A stretch of DNA of 64,000 nucleotides from Pseudomonas brassicacearum subsp. neoaurantiaca (GCF_013608025.1 NZ_VDLV01000027.1:10413-74412); one strand, 5' to 3'. Positions 1 to 8,712 are shown, numbered from the stretch's first letter. Notes: a model not told the origin generated them from the letters alone. A program made the numbers and translations.

Positions 1-25
1 CTCGCCACGGAGATTTCGCGGTCCT

Positions 26-1063
26 TCAGCTCTGCTCACTCTCATACCGATCCAGCGTATCCCGGGCAATCTCCCGACCCAGGGCGATCAGCTCGGGCGC
101 CTTGTAGAACTCGAAGAACCGGCACACTCGCTTCGGCACGTTGATCAGCACATCCGGCGGATAACCGGCGATCTTGTACTGGGCCAACGACGTCTGCATC
201 ACCTCGAAACTCTGGTTGATCAAGTCCAGCAAGGACGCCGGCCCGACGTTGTCGATGATGAACGAGCCGGTGGCGGATCTCGGTGCGCCTTCGGTTTCCG
301 GCGCGGCGGCAGGCTGCTGGCCTTCGGGCTCGGCGGAGTCGATCCACGGATTGATATCGGCCGCTTCGGCCTTCAGCGCTTCCTGTTCCAACAGCAGCAA
401 CTGCTCGGCCTGTTTGCGGCGAAACGGCAGCCGTGAACCCAGGGAACTGACCAAAGTATCGAAGCGACGCCGGAACGCCGCGGGGCGCTGGATCACAGGC
501 AGGCTGTATTGTTTCTGGTTGGTGGCGTTGAGGTTGACCGCGATGATCAAGTCGCAATGGCTCGACACCACCGGCACGATCGGCAACGGATTGAGGAGAC
601 CGCCGTCCACCAGCATGCGGTTGCCCTGCATGACCGGTGTGAAGAGGCTGGGAATGGCCGCCGAGGCGCGCATCGCCTGGTGCAGGCAACCTTCCTGGAA
701 CCAGATTTCCTGCTGGTTGGTCAGGTCGGTGGCGACTGCCGTATAGGGAATGCGCAGGTCTTCGATATTGAGTTCACCGACGATCTTGCGGATCTGTCCG
801 AACACCTTCTCACCACGAATCGCCCCCAGACGAAAACTGACGTCCACCAACCGCAACACGTCCAGGTAGTCGAGGCTTTCGATCCAGTTGCGGTATTCCT
901 CGAGCTTGCCGGCGGCGTAGATTCCGCCCACGACAGCGCCCATCGAACAGCCGGCGATACAGGCAATGTCGTAGCCGCGCCGTTCGATCTCCTCGATCAC
1001 TCCGATATGGGCGTAGCCCCGGGCGCCGCCCGAGCCCAATACCAATGCGACACGTTTTGTCAT
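26..1063 (-). CDS. Patatin-like phospholipase family protein (RssA-like)
   Basis: A 345-residue patatin-fold hydrolase, predicted to cleave acyl chains from lipids. Near the N-terminus it has the glycine-rich oxyanion loop GSGGARGYAHIG, then the nucleophile elbow GCSMG, and later the second catalytic residue in VDGG, so the Ser-Asp dyad is intact. The first methionine is the one right before TKRVALVLGSGG; longer upstream reading frames add low-complexity sequence with no family resemblance. The C-terminal ~100 residues after the catalytic domain are charged and less recognisable. No secretion signal is seen, so it is probably cytoplasmic. It resembles the E. coli RssA type more than the secreted ExoU type. 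The natural substrate is unknown. Confidence 0.85.
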   Translation of the reverse strand: MTKRVALVLGSGGARGYAHIGVIEEIERRGYDIACIAGCSMGAVVGGIYAAGKLEEYRNWIESLDYLDVLRLVDVSFRLGAIRGEKVFGQIRKIVGELNIEDLRIPYTAVATDLTNQQEIWFQEGCLHQAMRASAAIPSLFTPVMQGNRMLVDGGLLNPLPIVPVVSSHCDLIIAVNLNATNQKQYSLPVIQRPAAFRRRFDTLVSSLGSRLPFRRKQAEQLLLLEQEALKAEAADINPWIDSAEPEGQQPAAAPETEGAPRSATGSFIIDNVGPASLLDLINQSFEVMQTSLAQYKIAGYPPDVLINVPKRVCRFFEFYKAPELIALGREIARDTLDRYESEQS

Positions 1064-1271
1064 GAGCAGGCCTCTCGTCGAACAGACGTCAACAATGCAC
1101 TGATCGACGGCCCGGCTCAAATCGTTGTGGCTTGGACGTCGTTTTTTGACACGCCACGACGGCATTTGCGTATTCTCGTCCACACTTGAATATACCGGTC
1201 GAGCCGAGGCACTTTTTATCGGCAAAGCCGTCATACCAGCACGACTGTTTACCTGACTTGAGGTGTTATCG

Positions 1272-1562
1272 ATGAAAGCCCGGATCTGCCTGCCCCTGAT
1301 GGCATCCCTGATGGTTCTGGCCTTGGCCGGTTGCGCCGGCAAGACCGCCTACCGCGACAGTTGCGGCAGCCAGCTCGACAGTGCATGGCGAGAACTTGAC
1401 CTGGCCAAGGCCGAAGGATTCGCCGGTACCGTCAGCTACTCCAAGGCCCTGTCGTTGCTGACCGGTGCCAAGACCCAGCAGCAATTCGAAGCGTATGAAG
1501 GCTGCACCAAAAAAGCCGAGAAGGCCCGCTTCTACATTCGTGAATCCCGCGCAGGAAGATGA
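1272..1562 (+). CDS. Small lipoprotein of unknown function
   Basis: A 96-residue protein with a lipoprotein signal peptide: basic start MKAR, hydrophobic stretch, and lipobox LALAGC, so the mature protein would begin at a lipidated cysteine. The mature part is helical and charged (for example AWRELDLAKAEGF) with two further cysteines. A GAGG Shine-Dalgarno 8 bases before the ATG supports this start over the in-frame GTG nine bases upstream. The family looks like the small DUF4398-type envelope lipoproteins but I cannot assign it firmly. It is divergent from the patatin gene, and the ~200 bases between them should hold both promoters. Confidence 0.75.
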   Translation: MKARICLPLMASLMVLALAGCAGKTAYRDSCGSQLDSAWRELDLAKAEGFAGTVSYSKALSLLTGAKTQQQFEAYEGCTKKAEKARFYIRESRAGR

Positions 1563-1568
1563 TAAAGG

Positions 1569-1644
1569 CAGTTGCAAGCTTTAAGCTTCAAGCGGCAAGA
1601 GGCAATCCACGTCGCTTCTTACTTGAAGCTTGAAGCTTGCAACT
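1569..1644. repeat. Long imperfect inverted repeat between genes
   Basis: Two arms of about 23 bases (1569-1592 and 1622-1644), built from AGTTGCAAGCTT / AAGCTTGCAACT plus iterated AAGCTT-like motifs, flank a 30-base loop. The element lies between the lipoprotein stop and the CHAD gene start. It is unlike the REP elements elsewhere in the window. It could fold as an mRNA hairpin, but there is no T-run for an intrinsic terminator. Confidence 0.6.
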
Positions 1645-1670
1645 CGACGCTGCGCACGGAGTAAGCTCCC

Positions 1671-2432
1671 ATGATCGATCGGCTGATGGCCCGGATACTG
1701 GGCCTGGAAGTCCGCCTGCTGGCCTGCCAGGCCCGCTTGAATGCCCAAACCGACAGTGAAGCATTGCATGACCTGCGGACCACGGTCCGTCGGTTGCGCA
1801 GCCTGCTTCGTCCGTTGCGCGGATTGCCCGGCGTCGAGCAGTTGGAAGCGGCCGCGTCGGCAGTCGGTACCCTGACCACGCCCTTGCGCGACCGTGAGGT
1901 GCTGGCGGCCTATCTCGAGAAGCACGGCAAGACCGAGGCGGCGCAGCGGCGCCAGGTGCAAATGGCCGAGGCGTATCCCGCCGTGGCCGGCAGCCCTGAG
2001 CTGGCGCAGCTGTTGATGATTCTCGACGCGTTCCCTCGCTTCATCCGTGCAGCCCAGCGCCAGGGCTTGCTCGACGGGCTGCGCAAACGCATCGAAAAAC
2101 GCCTCGACAAGCAATGGAAAACACTCGGCGAGGCCTTGCGTGATCCGGCCCATGATCGTCATCGCCTACGCCTGTTGATCAAGCGCGTGCGCTACGCCAT
2201 CGAAGCCTACCCTGAACTCGATCGCTTGCCGGAAGCGGCCATGCCAAGGCTCAAATCCGCCCAGGGCGCATTGGGCGATTGGCACGATTGCTGGCAGTGG
2301 CTGGCGCGGGCCGATCAGGAAACCGACCTGAAGCCCTGTGTACCGGTCTGGAAAATCACCATGGAAAAAGCCGAGGCCAAGTCCGATCGGGTGCTGGATA
2401 AACTGATTGCCAGTTGCTTCGATAAATCCTGA
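1671..2432 (+). CDS. CHAD domain-containing protein
   Basis: A 253-residue all-helical protein with the conserved-histidine signature of CHAD domains: LHDLRTTVRRLRSLLRPL near residues 28-45, RHRLRLLIKRVRYAIE near the middle, and LGDWHDCWQWL towards the end. CHAD domains bind inorganic polyphosphate through basic surfaces formed by these His/Arg/Lys residues. It stands alone with no CYTH triphosphatase domain fused and no polyphosphate kinase nearby, so it is probably a polyphosphate-associated accessory protein. The product's cellular role is inferred from the family only. Confidence 0.82.
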   Translation: MIDRLMARILGLEVRLLACQARLNAQTDSEALHDLRTTVRRLRSLLRPLRGLPGVEQLEAAASAVGTLTTPLRDREVLAAYLEKHGKTEAAQRRQVQMAEAYPAVAGSPELAQLLMILDAFPRFIRAAQRQGLLDGLRKRIEKRLDKQWKTLGEALRDPAHDRHRLRLLIKRVRYAIEAYPELDRLPEAAMPRLKSAQGALGDWHDCWQWLARADQETDLKPCVPVWKITMEKAEAKSDRVLDKLIASCFDKS

Positions 2433-2446
2433 CGTCACTCTTTCCC

Positions 2447-2570
2447 CTGTGGGAGCGAGCCTGTGTGGGAGCGAGCTTGCTCGCGATGGCGGAATATCAG
2501 TCAATCAATGTCCAGGCTGATACACCGCGATCGTCGGATCGCCGCCCGGAGCAAGCCCGCTCCCACAGGA
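2447..2570. repeat. REP pair (GGGAGCGAGC family) with a duplicated head
   Basis: Two inverted REP copies separated by a spacer. The left copy is preceded by an extra truncated head, giving TGTGGGAGCGAGC twice within about 15 bases (from 2448 and from 2463). The right arm, GCCCGCTCCCACAGG, ends at 2569. It sits after the CHAD gene and before the thioesterase. Confidence 0.8.
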
Positions 2571-2692
2571 TATTAGCGGTGGATTCGTGGCCCGCGGCTT
2601 TTCTGTCAGTCTCTTTGGCCGGAATGAGCGCTGTACTGCCCGTCCGGGCTGGTTAAGATCCCTTCATCTTTTTTCCTGTTTCCGAGGTCGAC

Positions 2693-3490
2693 ATGCGCTT
2701 TTCCGATTTGATCGATGCCGTGCGCAATCAGCCAGACGCCGTGGTAATCCCGCCTGAATGGGGCCAGGGGCGTGCCAGTTTTGGTGGCTTGGTCGCGGCG
2801 CTGCAATACGACGCGATGCGTGCATGCGTCCCGGCTGATCGCCCGGTGCGTTCGCTGGCGATCACGTTCGTCGGCCCGGTCGAGCCCGACGTGCCCGTCA
2901 GTTTTCAAGTCGACGTGTTGCGCGAAGGCAAGGCCGTCAGCCAGGTGTTGGGCCGTGCCGTACAGAACGGTCAAGTCGTGACGGTGGTGCAAGGCAGCTT
3001 CGGCGCGTCGCGATCTTCCGTCGTGGCGGTGCAGGCCGACCCCGCGCCTGAATTCAAGGATGTCGAGCAGTGCCAGGAATTGCCTTACATCAAGGGCGGA
3101 ACCCCGGAGTTCATGCGTCACCTGGCGATGCGTTGGAGCGTTGGCGGACTGCCGTTCACCGGCAACAAATCCCGCAGCATGGGAGGCTGGGTGCGCTTGC
3201 GCGGGGATGTCAAGGAAGAGCCGTTGGACGAAGGTCACATCCTGGCATTGGTGGACGCCTGGCCGCCGGCGCTGCTGCCACACCTCACCCAGATGGCGCC
3301 GGGCAGCACGCTTACCTGGACTATCGAATTCGTCCAGCCATTGCTGGAACTCTCGACATTGGATTGGTGCCAGTATCTCGCCGAGATCGAACATGCCCAG
3401 GACGGCTATGGCCATGTCGCGGCGAAATTCTGGAGCGCGGATGGCCGGTTGATCGCCATGAGCCGGCAGACAGTGACGATTTTCGGCTGA
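2693..3490 (+). CDS. Acyl-CoA thioesterase, double hot-dog (TesB-like)
   Basis: A 265-residue protein of the TesB-like double hot-dog family, expected to hydrolyse acyl-CoA esters in the cytoplasm. The first hot-dog half includes RASFGGLVAALQYDAM, the site that holds the long helix, and strands such as RSLAITFVGPVEP and QVVTVVQGSFG. The second half has LTWTIEFVQPL and the final GRLIAMSRQTVTIFG strand common to the family. The ATG follows a purine-rich TTTCCGAGGTCGAC stretch. Length matches the family. Neighbours give no pathway hint, so chain-length preference is unknown. Confidence 0.85.
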   Translation: MRFSDLIDAVRNQPDAVVIPPEWGQGRASFGGLVAALQYDAMRACVPADRPVRSLAITFVGPVEPDVPVSFQVDVLREGKAVSQVLGRAVQNGQVVTVVQGSFGASRSSVVAVQADPAPEFKDVEQCQELPYIKGGTPEFMRHLAMRWSVGGLPFTGNKSRSMGGWVRLRGDVKEEPLDEGHILALVDAWPPALLPHLTQMAPGSTLTWTIEFVQPLLELSTLDWCQYLAEIEHAQDGYGHVAAKFWSADGRLIAMSRQTVTIFG

Positions 3491-3502
3491 TCAGGCGGTC
3501 CT

Positions 3503-3865
3503 TCAGTGACGGTGGCGATCGCGCCAGGCGCGCCACCATCCGCCGCTGAGGAAGAACCGGGGAAAGGTCAGGAATTGCTCCACGAGCAGGCGCGATGCCG
3601 CGTCTTTGCGATCACTGAACGGCTCGGAAGCCTGCGTTTCCAGGCTATGGCCGTGGCGTTGCAAGCCGAGCGCGGCGAGTACGCCGATTACACCGATGGC
3701 GACATCGCCCAGGCTCAGGCTGAACACCCCCGACACGATCAGCAGAAACGCAACGATGAACAGCGGCACCGCAATCAGGTGCAAGACCAGGTTGGTCGGG
3801 TGCCGATGATTTTCAGGGTAGGCGCGCCATTGCCAGGCCGGGAGGTTGGGGTGACGTTTGCCCAT
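3503..3865 (-). CDS. Mpo1-like (DUF962) membrane protein
   Basis: A 120-residue membrane protein. The stretch ENHRHPTNLVLHLIAVPLF matches the conserved His-rich start of the Mpo1/YGL010w (DUF962) family, whose yeast member is an Fe(II)-dependent dioxygenase acting on 2-hydroxy fatty acids. Two adjacent hydrophobic segments (about 30-50 and 55-70) follow. AAGGA seven bases upstream of the ATG supports the start. Frames extending further upstream run through repeat DNA and are not believable. Enzymatic function in bacteria is inferred from the family. Confidence 0.65.
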   Translation of the reverse strand: MGKRHPNLPAWQWRAYPENHRHPTNLVLHLIAVPLFIVAFLLIVSGVFSLSLGDVAIGVIGVLAALGLQRHGHSLETQASEPFSDRKDAASRLLVEQFLTFPRFFLSGGWWRAWRDRHRH

Positions 3866-4013
3866 GATGCTATTCCTTGAGTCCGTGAAACCGAATAACT
3901 CAAGGATAGGTCGGGCCGGGCAGGGCGGCGAATCGCGGTTGGCTATCGTGGCGATAGTGGCCATAGCCATAAGGGCTTTTGTGGTGAAGGTTGCTCTGGT
4001 TATGTGACCTGCC

Positions 4014-4149
4014 CTTGTGGCGAGGGAGCTTGCTCCCGCTGGGCCGCGAAGCGGACCCAAAAACTGCCGGCCCAGCCTGCCGGGGATGATTAGAGAGGCC
4101 TCAAGGGGCTGCTGCGCAGCCCAGCGGGAGCAAGCTCCCTCGCCACAAG
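4014..4149. repeat. REP pair (GCGAGGGAGCTTGCTCCC family)
   Basis: An inverted pair of the second REP family: TGTGGCGAGGGAGCTTGCTC starts near 4017 and its mirror AGCGGGAGCAAGCTCCCTCG ends near 4142, with a GC-rich palindromic spacer. Convergent or intergenic placement is typical. Confidence 0.85.
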
Positions 4150-4230
4150 AATATTCACAGTCACAAGAATATTCACAGTCACAAGAATATTCACAGCCAC
4201 AAGGGTGTTCAGCCACAAGGGTATTCAAGC
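4144..4230. repeat. Short tandem repeat, 18-base unit
   Basis: Three near-identical 18-base units CACAAGAATATTCACAGT begin at 4144, 4162 and 4180. Two shorter decayed copies (CACAAGGGTGTTCAGC, CACAAGGGTATTCAAGC) follow. The first unit overlaps the last bases of the adjacent REP arm, so the array may have grown from the REP end. No protein explains it. Confidence 0.85.
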
Positions 4231-4250
4231 CACAGGAGGTTCATCGAGGT

Positions 4251-5468
4251 TTAAAGCTTGAGCTGCCCGATCGCTTTGTTCAATTCACCCGCCAACGTCG
4301 CCAGCTCGTGACTGGTGGCCGCCGACTCCACGGTCTGGCGCACAGTGTTTTCGGTCACGTCGCGAATGCTCACCACCGCCCGGTTCATTTCTTCGGCGAC
4401 ATGGCTCTGCTGTTCGGCCGCGACGGCGATCTGGGTGTTGCTCTCGCGCATCTGCGCCACCGCCTCGGTGATCTGCGCCAAGGCGTCGCCGGCCTCGCAT
4501 GCCTGTTGCACGCAGTCGTCGGCCTTGTGCGAACTTTCCTGCATAAAATCCACCGCGTCGCGGGTTCCCGCCTGCAGGGCCGAGACCATGGTAGTGATCT
4601 CATCCGTCGAGGCCTGGACCCGCTTGGCCAGGTTGCGTACCTCGTCGGCCACCACCGCAAAGCCCCGTCCCATCTCGCCGGCACGTGCGGCTTCGATGGC
4701 TGCATTGAGCGCCAGCAGGTTGGTTTGCTCGGCGATGCTATGGATCACACTGACCACGCCGTTGATCTTCTGGCTGTCTTCGGCAAGGCGCTGGATCATT
4801 TCGGCGGTTTGCTGGACGCCGGTCGACAGCCCAGTGATCGATTGCTGTACGCGGCTGACCACTTCGCGGCCATTTCCGGCCAAGGTGTCGGTGGTTTTCG
4901 ACAGGTCGCGGGTGGCGCCGGCGTGCTGGGCGATGTGGTAAACCGTGGCGGACATCTCGTTGATCGCCGTGGCGGCCTGATCGGTTTCGCTCTGCTGGCC
5001 GAGCATGCCATGACGCACTTCGTTCATGCTCGACGCCAGTCGCGCCGCGCCACTGTCCAGTTGCCGCGCGGTGCTGGCAACGGTATCGACCACACGTTGA
5101 TAACCGGCCTGCATTGCATTGAACGCAGCGGCCATCTGGCCCACTTCGTCCTTGCAGGCCAACGGCACGCGGGCAGACAGGTCACCGGTTTTCTCTACGT
5201 GCAGCATTACGTCTTTCAAGGTGTTGAGCTGGCTGAGCAGAAAGCGGATCAGCAATTGCGACGCGCCGAGCATCGCCAGCATCAGCACGAACACGGCCAT
5301 GGCGTATTGGCCGAAGCGCTCGCCAAAGACCTGGCCCAGGCTCACGCCTCGGACCTGCTGTTCAAGGTGCATGGCATAGAGCACCAACAGCAACGTGGTG
5401 GCGAAGGCGACGGCGTTGACCGCCCAGAATTTGTATTTCAGCGAAATATTGCTAAGCCAGGCACCCAT
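4251..5468 (-). CDS. Methyl-accepting chemotaxis protein without a periplasmic sensor domain
   Basis: A 405-residue chemoreceptor. Two transmembrane helices (about residues 14-33 and 54-75) enclose only ~20 periplasmic residues, so there is no ligand-binding domain. A HAMP linker (about 75-130) and a full cytoplasmic signalling domain follow, with the hairpin tip [19 protein letters not shown] and [15 protein letters not shown]. No CheR/CheB-binding pentapeptide is present at the C-terminus (ends AIGQLKL). The start MGAWLSN is chosen because the upstream extension has no family resemblance and an AGAGA-type ribosome site precedes it. It probably signals through CheA/CheW from a cytoplasmic or membrane cue. 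It stands alone, not in a che operon. Confidence 0.92.
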   Translation of the reverse strand: MGAWLSNISLKYKFWAVNAVAFATTLLLVLYAMHLEQQVRGVSLGQVFGERFGQYAMAVFVLMLAMLGASQLLIRFLLSQLNTLKDVMLHVEKTGDLSARVPLACKDEVGQMAAAFNAMQAGYQRVVDTVASTARQLDSGAARLASSMNEVRHGMLGQQSETDQAATAINEMSATVYHIAQHAGATRDLSKTTDTLAGNGREVVSRVQQSITGLSTGVQQTAEMIQRLAEDSQKINGVVSVIHSIAEQTNLLALNAAIEAARAGEMGRGFAVVADEVRNLAKRVQASTDEITTMVSALQAGTRDAVDFMQESSHKADDCVQQACEAGDALAQITEAVAQMRESNTQIAVAAEQQSHVAEEMNRAVVSIRDVTENTVRQTVESAATSHELATLAGELNKAIGQLKL

Positions 5469-5560
5469 GGAAGGTCTTCTCTGATAGCGGAAACAGTTTT
5501 GGCAAGGTGCCATTATTTTGCTGCTATTCAGAGGACCGGCTTTTGATGTGGGTCAACGAA

Positions 5561-5657
5561 CCCTTGTGGGAGCGAGCTTGCTCGCGATAGCGGTAGGTCA
5601 GTCACATGCATGCAACTGATGCACCGCCATCGCGAGCAAGCTCGCTCCCACAAGGGA
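5561..5657. repeat. REP pair (GGGAGCGAGC family)
   Basis: TTGTGGGAGCGAGCTTGCTC on the left and its inverse, ending GCTCCCACAAGGG, on the right. It lies upstream of the chemoreceptor start and immediately downstream of the tatD stop. Confidence 0.88.
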
Positions 5658-5665
5658 CCCTCCAT

Positions 5666-6475
5666 TCAATTGGAGAGGGTCGGCAACCCAAAAAACGCCC
5701 GGGCGCAGGCCGTGCTGTGGGCCGCCAGGTCTTCGTGGGTTTCGCCTCGGTGCAAGGCCACTTCGCGCAACACCTCCGTCAGGTAGGCCGGTTCGTTGCG
5801 ACCGTTCTTCGGTTTGGGCCGCAGGGTGCGTGGCAGCAAATACGGAGCATCGCTTTCGAGCATCAGCCGGCCGCGGGGAATCTCGCGCACCAAGGGGTGC
5901 AAATGCGTGCCCCGGCGCTCATCGCAGATCCATCCGGTGATACCGATGTGCAGATCCAGGTCGAGGTAGCTGAACAGCGCTTTTTTCTCGCCGGTAAAGC
6001 AATGCACCACCGCGGCGGGCAATCGGTCACGGAAATCCCGGAGGATTTCCAGCAGGCGCTGGTCGGCGTCGCGCTCATGAAGGAAGACTGGCAATTGCAA
6101 CTCGACGGCCAGGGCAAGGTGCTCCTCCAGGACTTTTTCCTGCTGGGGGCGCGGAGAAAAATCACGGTTGAAGTCCAATCCGCATTCGCCCACCGCGCGG
6201 ACGCGGTCCTGCTTGAGCAGATCCTTCAGGTGCCGGGCACTGTCGGCCGTCCAGTCGCTGGCGCTGTGGGGATGGATACCGGCGGTGGAAAACAGTCGTT
6301 GCCCGTCTTCATCGAGGTGATGGCACAGTTCGAGCGCCTGTTCGCTGCCCTCGATGCTGGTGCCGGTCAGCACCAATTGACAGACCCCGGCTTCATACGC
6401 GCGCTCAAGCACCGCCTGGTGTTTGTCGGCAAAACTGGGGTTGGTCAGGTTGACGCCGATATCGATGAGTTGCAT
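5666..6475 (-). CDS. tatD: TatD family 3'-5' exodeoxyribonuclease / metal-dependent hydrolase
   Basis: A 269-residue TIM-barrel nuclease. It matches E. coli TatD proper, not YcfH or YjjV: the start is [11 protein letters not shown] where other paralogs have DxHxH, followed by [40 protein letters not shown] and NEPAYL. These include metal-coordinating Glu, His and Asp residues. The ATG at MQLID has GAGGT eight bases upstream. E. coli TatD acts on single-stranded DNA and RNA and helps repair oxidative damage. No tatABC genes are adjacent. Confidence 0.92.
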   Translation of the reverse strand: MQLIDIGVNLTNPSFADKHQAVLERAYEAGVCQLVLTGTSIEGSEQALELCHHLDEDGQRLFSTAGIHPHSASDWTADSARHLKDLLKQDRVRAVGECGLDFNRDFSPRPQQEKVLEEHLALAVELQLPVFLHERDADQRLLEILRDFRDRLPAAVVHCFTGEKKALFSYLDLDLHIGITGWICDERRGTHLHPLVREIPRGRLMLESDAPYLLPRTLRPKPKNGRNEPAYLTEVLREVALHRGETHEDLAAHSTACARAFFGLPTLSN

Positions 6476-6711
6476 GGTGCTACCTCGGCCCAAAGGGCGG
6501 AAAGCATATCAGAGCTGTGGATATACAAGAAAAGCCAAGAACTACAACAAGTTGGAGCTGTCTGTTGAGGCCACGAGACAGGTCGGGGTGGTGCAAACGC
6601 CATCGCTGTGCCAGTCTTTCGCACTTTTCAGGCCCCAAGGTGCTCTGCTTCTGTCGACCCAGTCTCGCTTTTCCGAGGCAATCGGCTCGCCAGTATCGTT
6701 CCGGAGAGTGG

Positions 6712-8133
6712 ATGACACGTCCCCAGGTGTTGCTACTGTTGTGTTGTTCGCTGCTGTTGCCGATGCCGGCCGACGCCCGGCTGCCTGGGCCGGTGCAGGC
6801 CGTTGCGCCGGGGACGGCGCGCGACCTGGCGCAAATTCGCAGCAGCCGGGTATTGAGAGTATTGGTCAATCAGAGCCGCAACAGTTCCGGCGAAGTCCAG
6901 GGCCAACCCATCGGCGTCGAATATCATCGGTTGCGTGCTTTCGAGCAATACCTCAATGGCCATGCCCGGGATGGCCAGGAAATTACCCTCAAGATCATTC
7001 CCAAGGCCAAGGATCAGTTGCTCGGTGCCTTGCAGCGTGGGGAAGGCGACCTGGTCGCCCCCGGCGAATTGCTTGAGCCACAAGCGGGCCATGCGGTCAG
7101 CGCCAGTGATCCGATCCGCACCGATGTGCCCCTGCTGCTGGTGGGCATCAAGGGCGAGAAGCGTTATACCCGCGTCGAACAATTGTCTGGCAAGACCCTG
7201 GCCTTGCCCAACGGCAGCGCGGCGGGTGACGCGGTCAGCCAGATCAACCAGAAGCTGGCGTTGCTGAAGTTGCCTGCGGTGAAGATCGAATGGGTCGATC
7301 CCACGCTGGCAGTGGAGGATGTGCTGGAAATGGTCCAGGGCGGAATTTTCCACCTGACCATCGTCGAGCAGCCGATCGCCGAACGCTGGGGCAAGATCCT
7401 CCCTAAGCTGCGCTTTGATCGCCAAGTGGTCATCGGCGAGCCAAGTGACGAGTATTGGTTCGTTCGCCGCGACGCCGCGATGTTGCGAGCGAGCATCGAC
7501 CGGTTCCTGGCAACCTATAAAGTCCCCTCCAATGAAGATGCTGCATTTCTGCGCATCTACCGCCGCTTGTATCAGGTCCACTATCCGCTGGCCCGGGCCG
7601 ATCGCCAGCGCCTGGAAAAACTGCGTCCGGTCCTGCAAAAGCACGCCCAGGCCCAAGGCATGGACTGGCTCAACCTGGCGGCCCTGGCGTTCAAGGAATC
7701 AGCCCTGCAACCCAAGGCGCGCAGCGGTGGCGCCCCAACGGGCCTGATGCAGATCACGCCGTCCGCGGCCCAACGTGTTGGGGTCGATAACATCCAGGAC
7801 CTGGACGCCAATGTGCAGGCCGGCGCCAAGTACTTGGCCATGATCCGCCGCAAATTCTTCGCCAGCTCCAAGCTCAACGAGCGCGAGCGGATGGCGTTTG
7901 TCCTCGCCGCCTACAACATGGGCCCCGAGCGCGTGCAAGGCATGCGTGCCGAGGCACGGCGGCGAGGCCTGAATCCTGACCAGTGGTTTTTCCAAGTCGA
8001 GCGAATCGCCATGGAGCAGGTGGGAATGGGCGCCGTCAGCTACGTTAATAGTGTGAATAAATACTATCTGGCGTTTGACCGGGAGCGAGAGTCGCTGGAG
8101 TCCCAGGAACGAGAGGTGGTTTTACGGAAGTAA
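6712..8133 (+). CDS. MltF-type membrane-bound lytic murein transglycosylase
   Basis: A 473-residue exported protein with a clear signal peptide (MTRPQ, then LLLLCCSLLLPMPADA). Residues ~45-260 form a periplasmic solute-binding domain, and ~310-450 form a lysozyme-like SLT domain with the catalytic glutamate at residue 329 (FKESAL), then GLMQITPSAA and AAYNMGPERV. This architecture is that of MltF, which cleaves peptidoglycan to leave 1,6-anhydromuramic ends and whose binding domain senses muropeptides. GGAGAG upstream of ATG 6712 fixes the start. Earlier frames lack a signal peptide. The gene is divergent from tatD. Confidence 0.9.
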   Translation: MTRPQVLLLLCCSLLLPMPADARLPGPVQAVAPGTARDLAQIRSSRVLRVLVNQSRNSSGEVQGQPIGVEYHRLRAFEQYLNGHARDGQEITLKIIPKAKDQLLGALQRGEGDLVAPGELLEPQAGHAVSASDPIRTDVPLLLVGIKGEKRYTRVEQLSGKTLALPNGSAAGDAVSQINQKLALLKLPAVKIEWVDPTLAVEDVLEMVQGGIFHLTIVEQPIAERWGKILPKLRFDRQVVIGEPSDEYWFVRRDAAMLRASIDRFLATYKVPSNEDAAFLRIYRRLYQVHYPLARADRQRLEKLRPVLQKHAQAQGMDWLNLAALAFKESALQPKARSGGAPTGLMQITPSAAQRVGVDNIQDLDANVQAGAKYLAMIRRKFFASSKLNERERMAFVLAAYNMGPERVQGMRAEARRRGLNPDQWFFQVERIAMEQVGMGAVSYVNSVNKYYLAFDRERESLESQEREVVLRK

Positions 8134-8193
8134 TCAAATAAACTGATTGTTATAGCGGATATTTTGCGCTATTCCGATAAGATTATTTGATTA
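8131..8193. promoter_or_regulatory. Symmetric nested inverted repeat upstream of doxX
   Basis: A perfect 11-base outer repeat (TAATCAAATAA at 8131-8141 and its complement at 8183-8193) encloses a perfect 6-base inner repeat (ATAGCG at 8152, CGCTAT at 8167). Exactly 10 bases separate outer and inner arms on each side. The left arm contains the TAA stop of the transglycosylase, and the right arm ends 39 bases before the doxX ATG. It could be a two-site operator, a transcript hairpin, or both. Confidence 0.75.
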
Positions 8194-8232
8194 ATATGGC
8201 GTCCAACCACATACACACCAAGGAATGCATCC

Positions 8233-8667
8233 ATGAGCACTCTCATCAATAAAGTACTGTCCTCCCGTGCTGGCTACGGCCTGACTGTTTTGCGCATCGT
8301 CGTTGGGATCATCTTCGCTGCCCACGGTTCGCAAAAGCTGTTCGGTCTGTTTGGCGGATATGGTCTGGCAGGGACGGCGCAATGGATGGAAAGCATTGGC
8401 CTGGCTCCAGGTTACCTGATGGCAACCTTGGCTGGCGGCACTGAGTTCTTTGCCGGGCTGGCCTTGATCATCGGTCTGTTGGTGCGCCCGGCGGCGCTGG
8501 GGCTGGCGATCTTGTCGGTGGTCGCGATCTTCTCCGTGCACATCGGTAATGGCCTGTTCATGGCCAACAACGGTTACGAGTTTGCCTTGGCCTTGCTGGC
8601 GGGCAGTGTCGCGGTGCTGATCGAAGGCGCAGGCAAGCTGTCCGTGGATCGCTCCATCGCTGGCTGA
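8233..8667 (+). CDS. DoxX family membrane protein
   Basis: A 144-residue integral membrane protein with about four hydrophobic helices. It has the DoxX-family start GLTVLRIVVGIIFAAHGSQKLFG and the downstream GGTEFFAGLALIIG. An AAGGA site precedes the ATG. Relatives include DoxD-like quinone oxidoreductase subunits and stress-associated membrane proteins such as YqjF and CatD, so a redox role is possible but not shown here. A terminator follows the stop, so it is probably monocistronic. The inverted repeat upstream is the most likely control element. Confidence 0.88.
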   Translation: MSTLINKVLSSRAGYGLTVLRIVVGIIFAAHGSQKLFGLFGGYGLAGTAQWMESIGLAPGYLMATLAGGTEFFAGLALIIGLLVRPAALGLAILSVVAIFSVHIGNGLFMANNGYEFALALLAGSVAVLIEGAGKLSVDRSIAG

Positions 8668-8687
8668 TCGCTTGCTTGAATCATCGA

Positions 8688-8712
8688 GGCCCGTCCAGTA
8701 CGGGCCTTTTTT
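8688..8712 (+). terminator. Intrinsic terminator of doxX
   Basis: The stem GGCCCGT / ACGGGCC with a five-base loop is followed directly by six T residues. Confidence 0.85.

Noticed and set aside
26-1063. Patatin protein as an anti-phage effector (CapV-like)
   Set aside because: No nucleotide cyclase, sensor or other defence gene lies beside it; RssA-like housekeeping is simpler.
4144-4230. CRISPR-like array
   Set aside because: Units are contiguous with no unique spacers, and no cas genes are near.
4017-5546. 509-codon open frame on the plus strand over the chemoreceptor
   Set aside because: It is antisense to a gene with clear motifs, rich in His/Gln/Arg as expected of a GC-rich mirror, begins inside a REP, and has no ribosome site.
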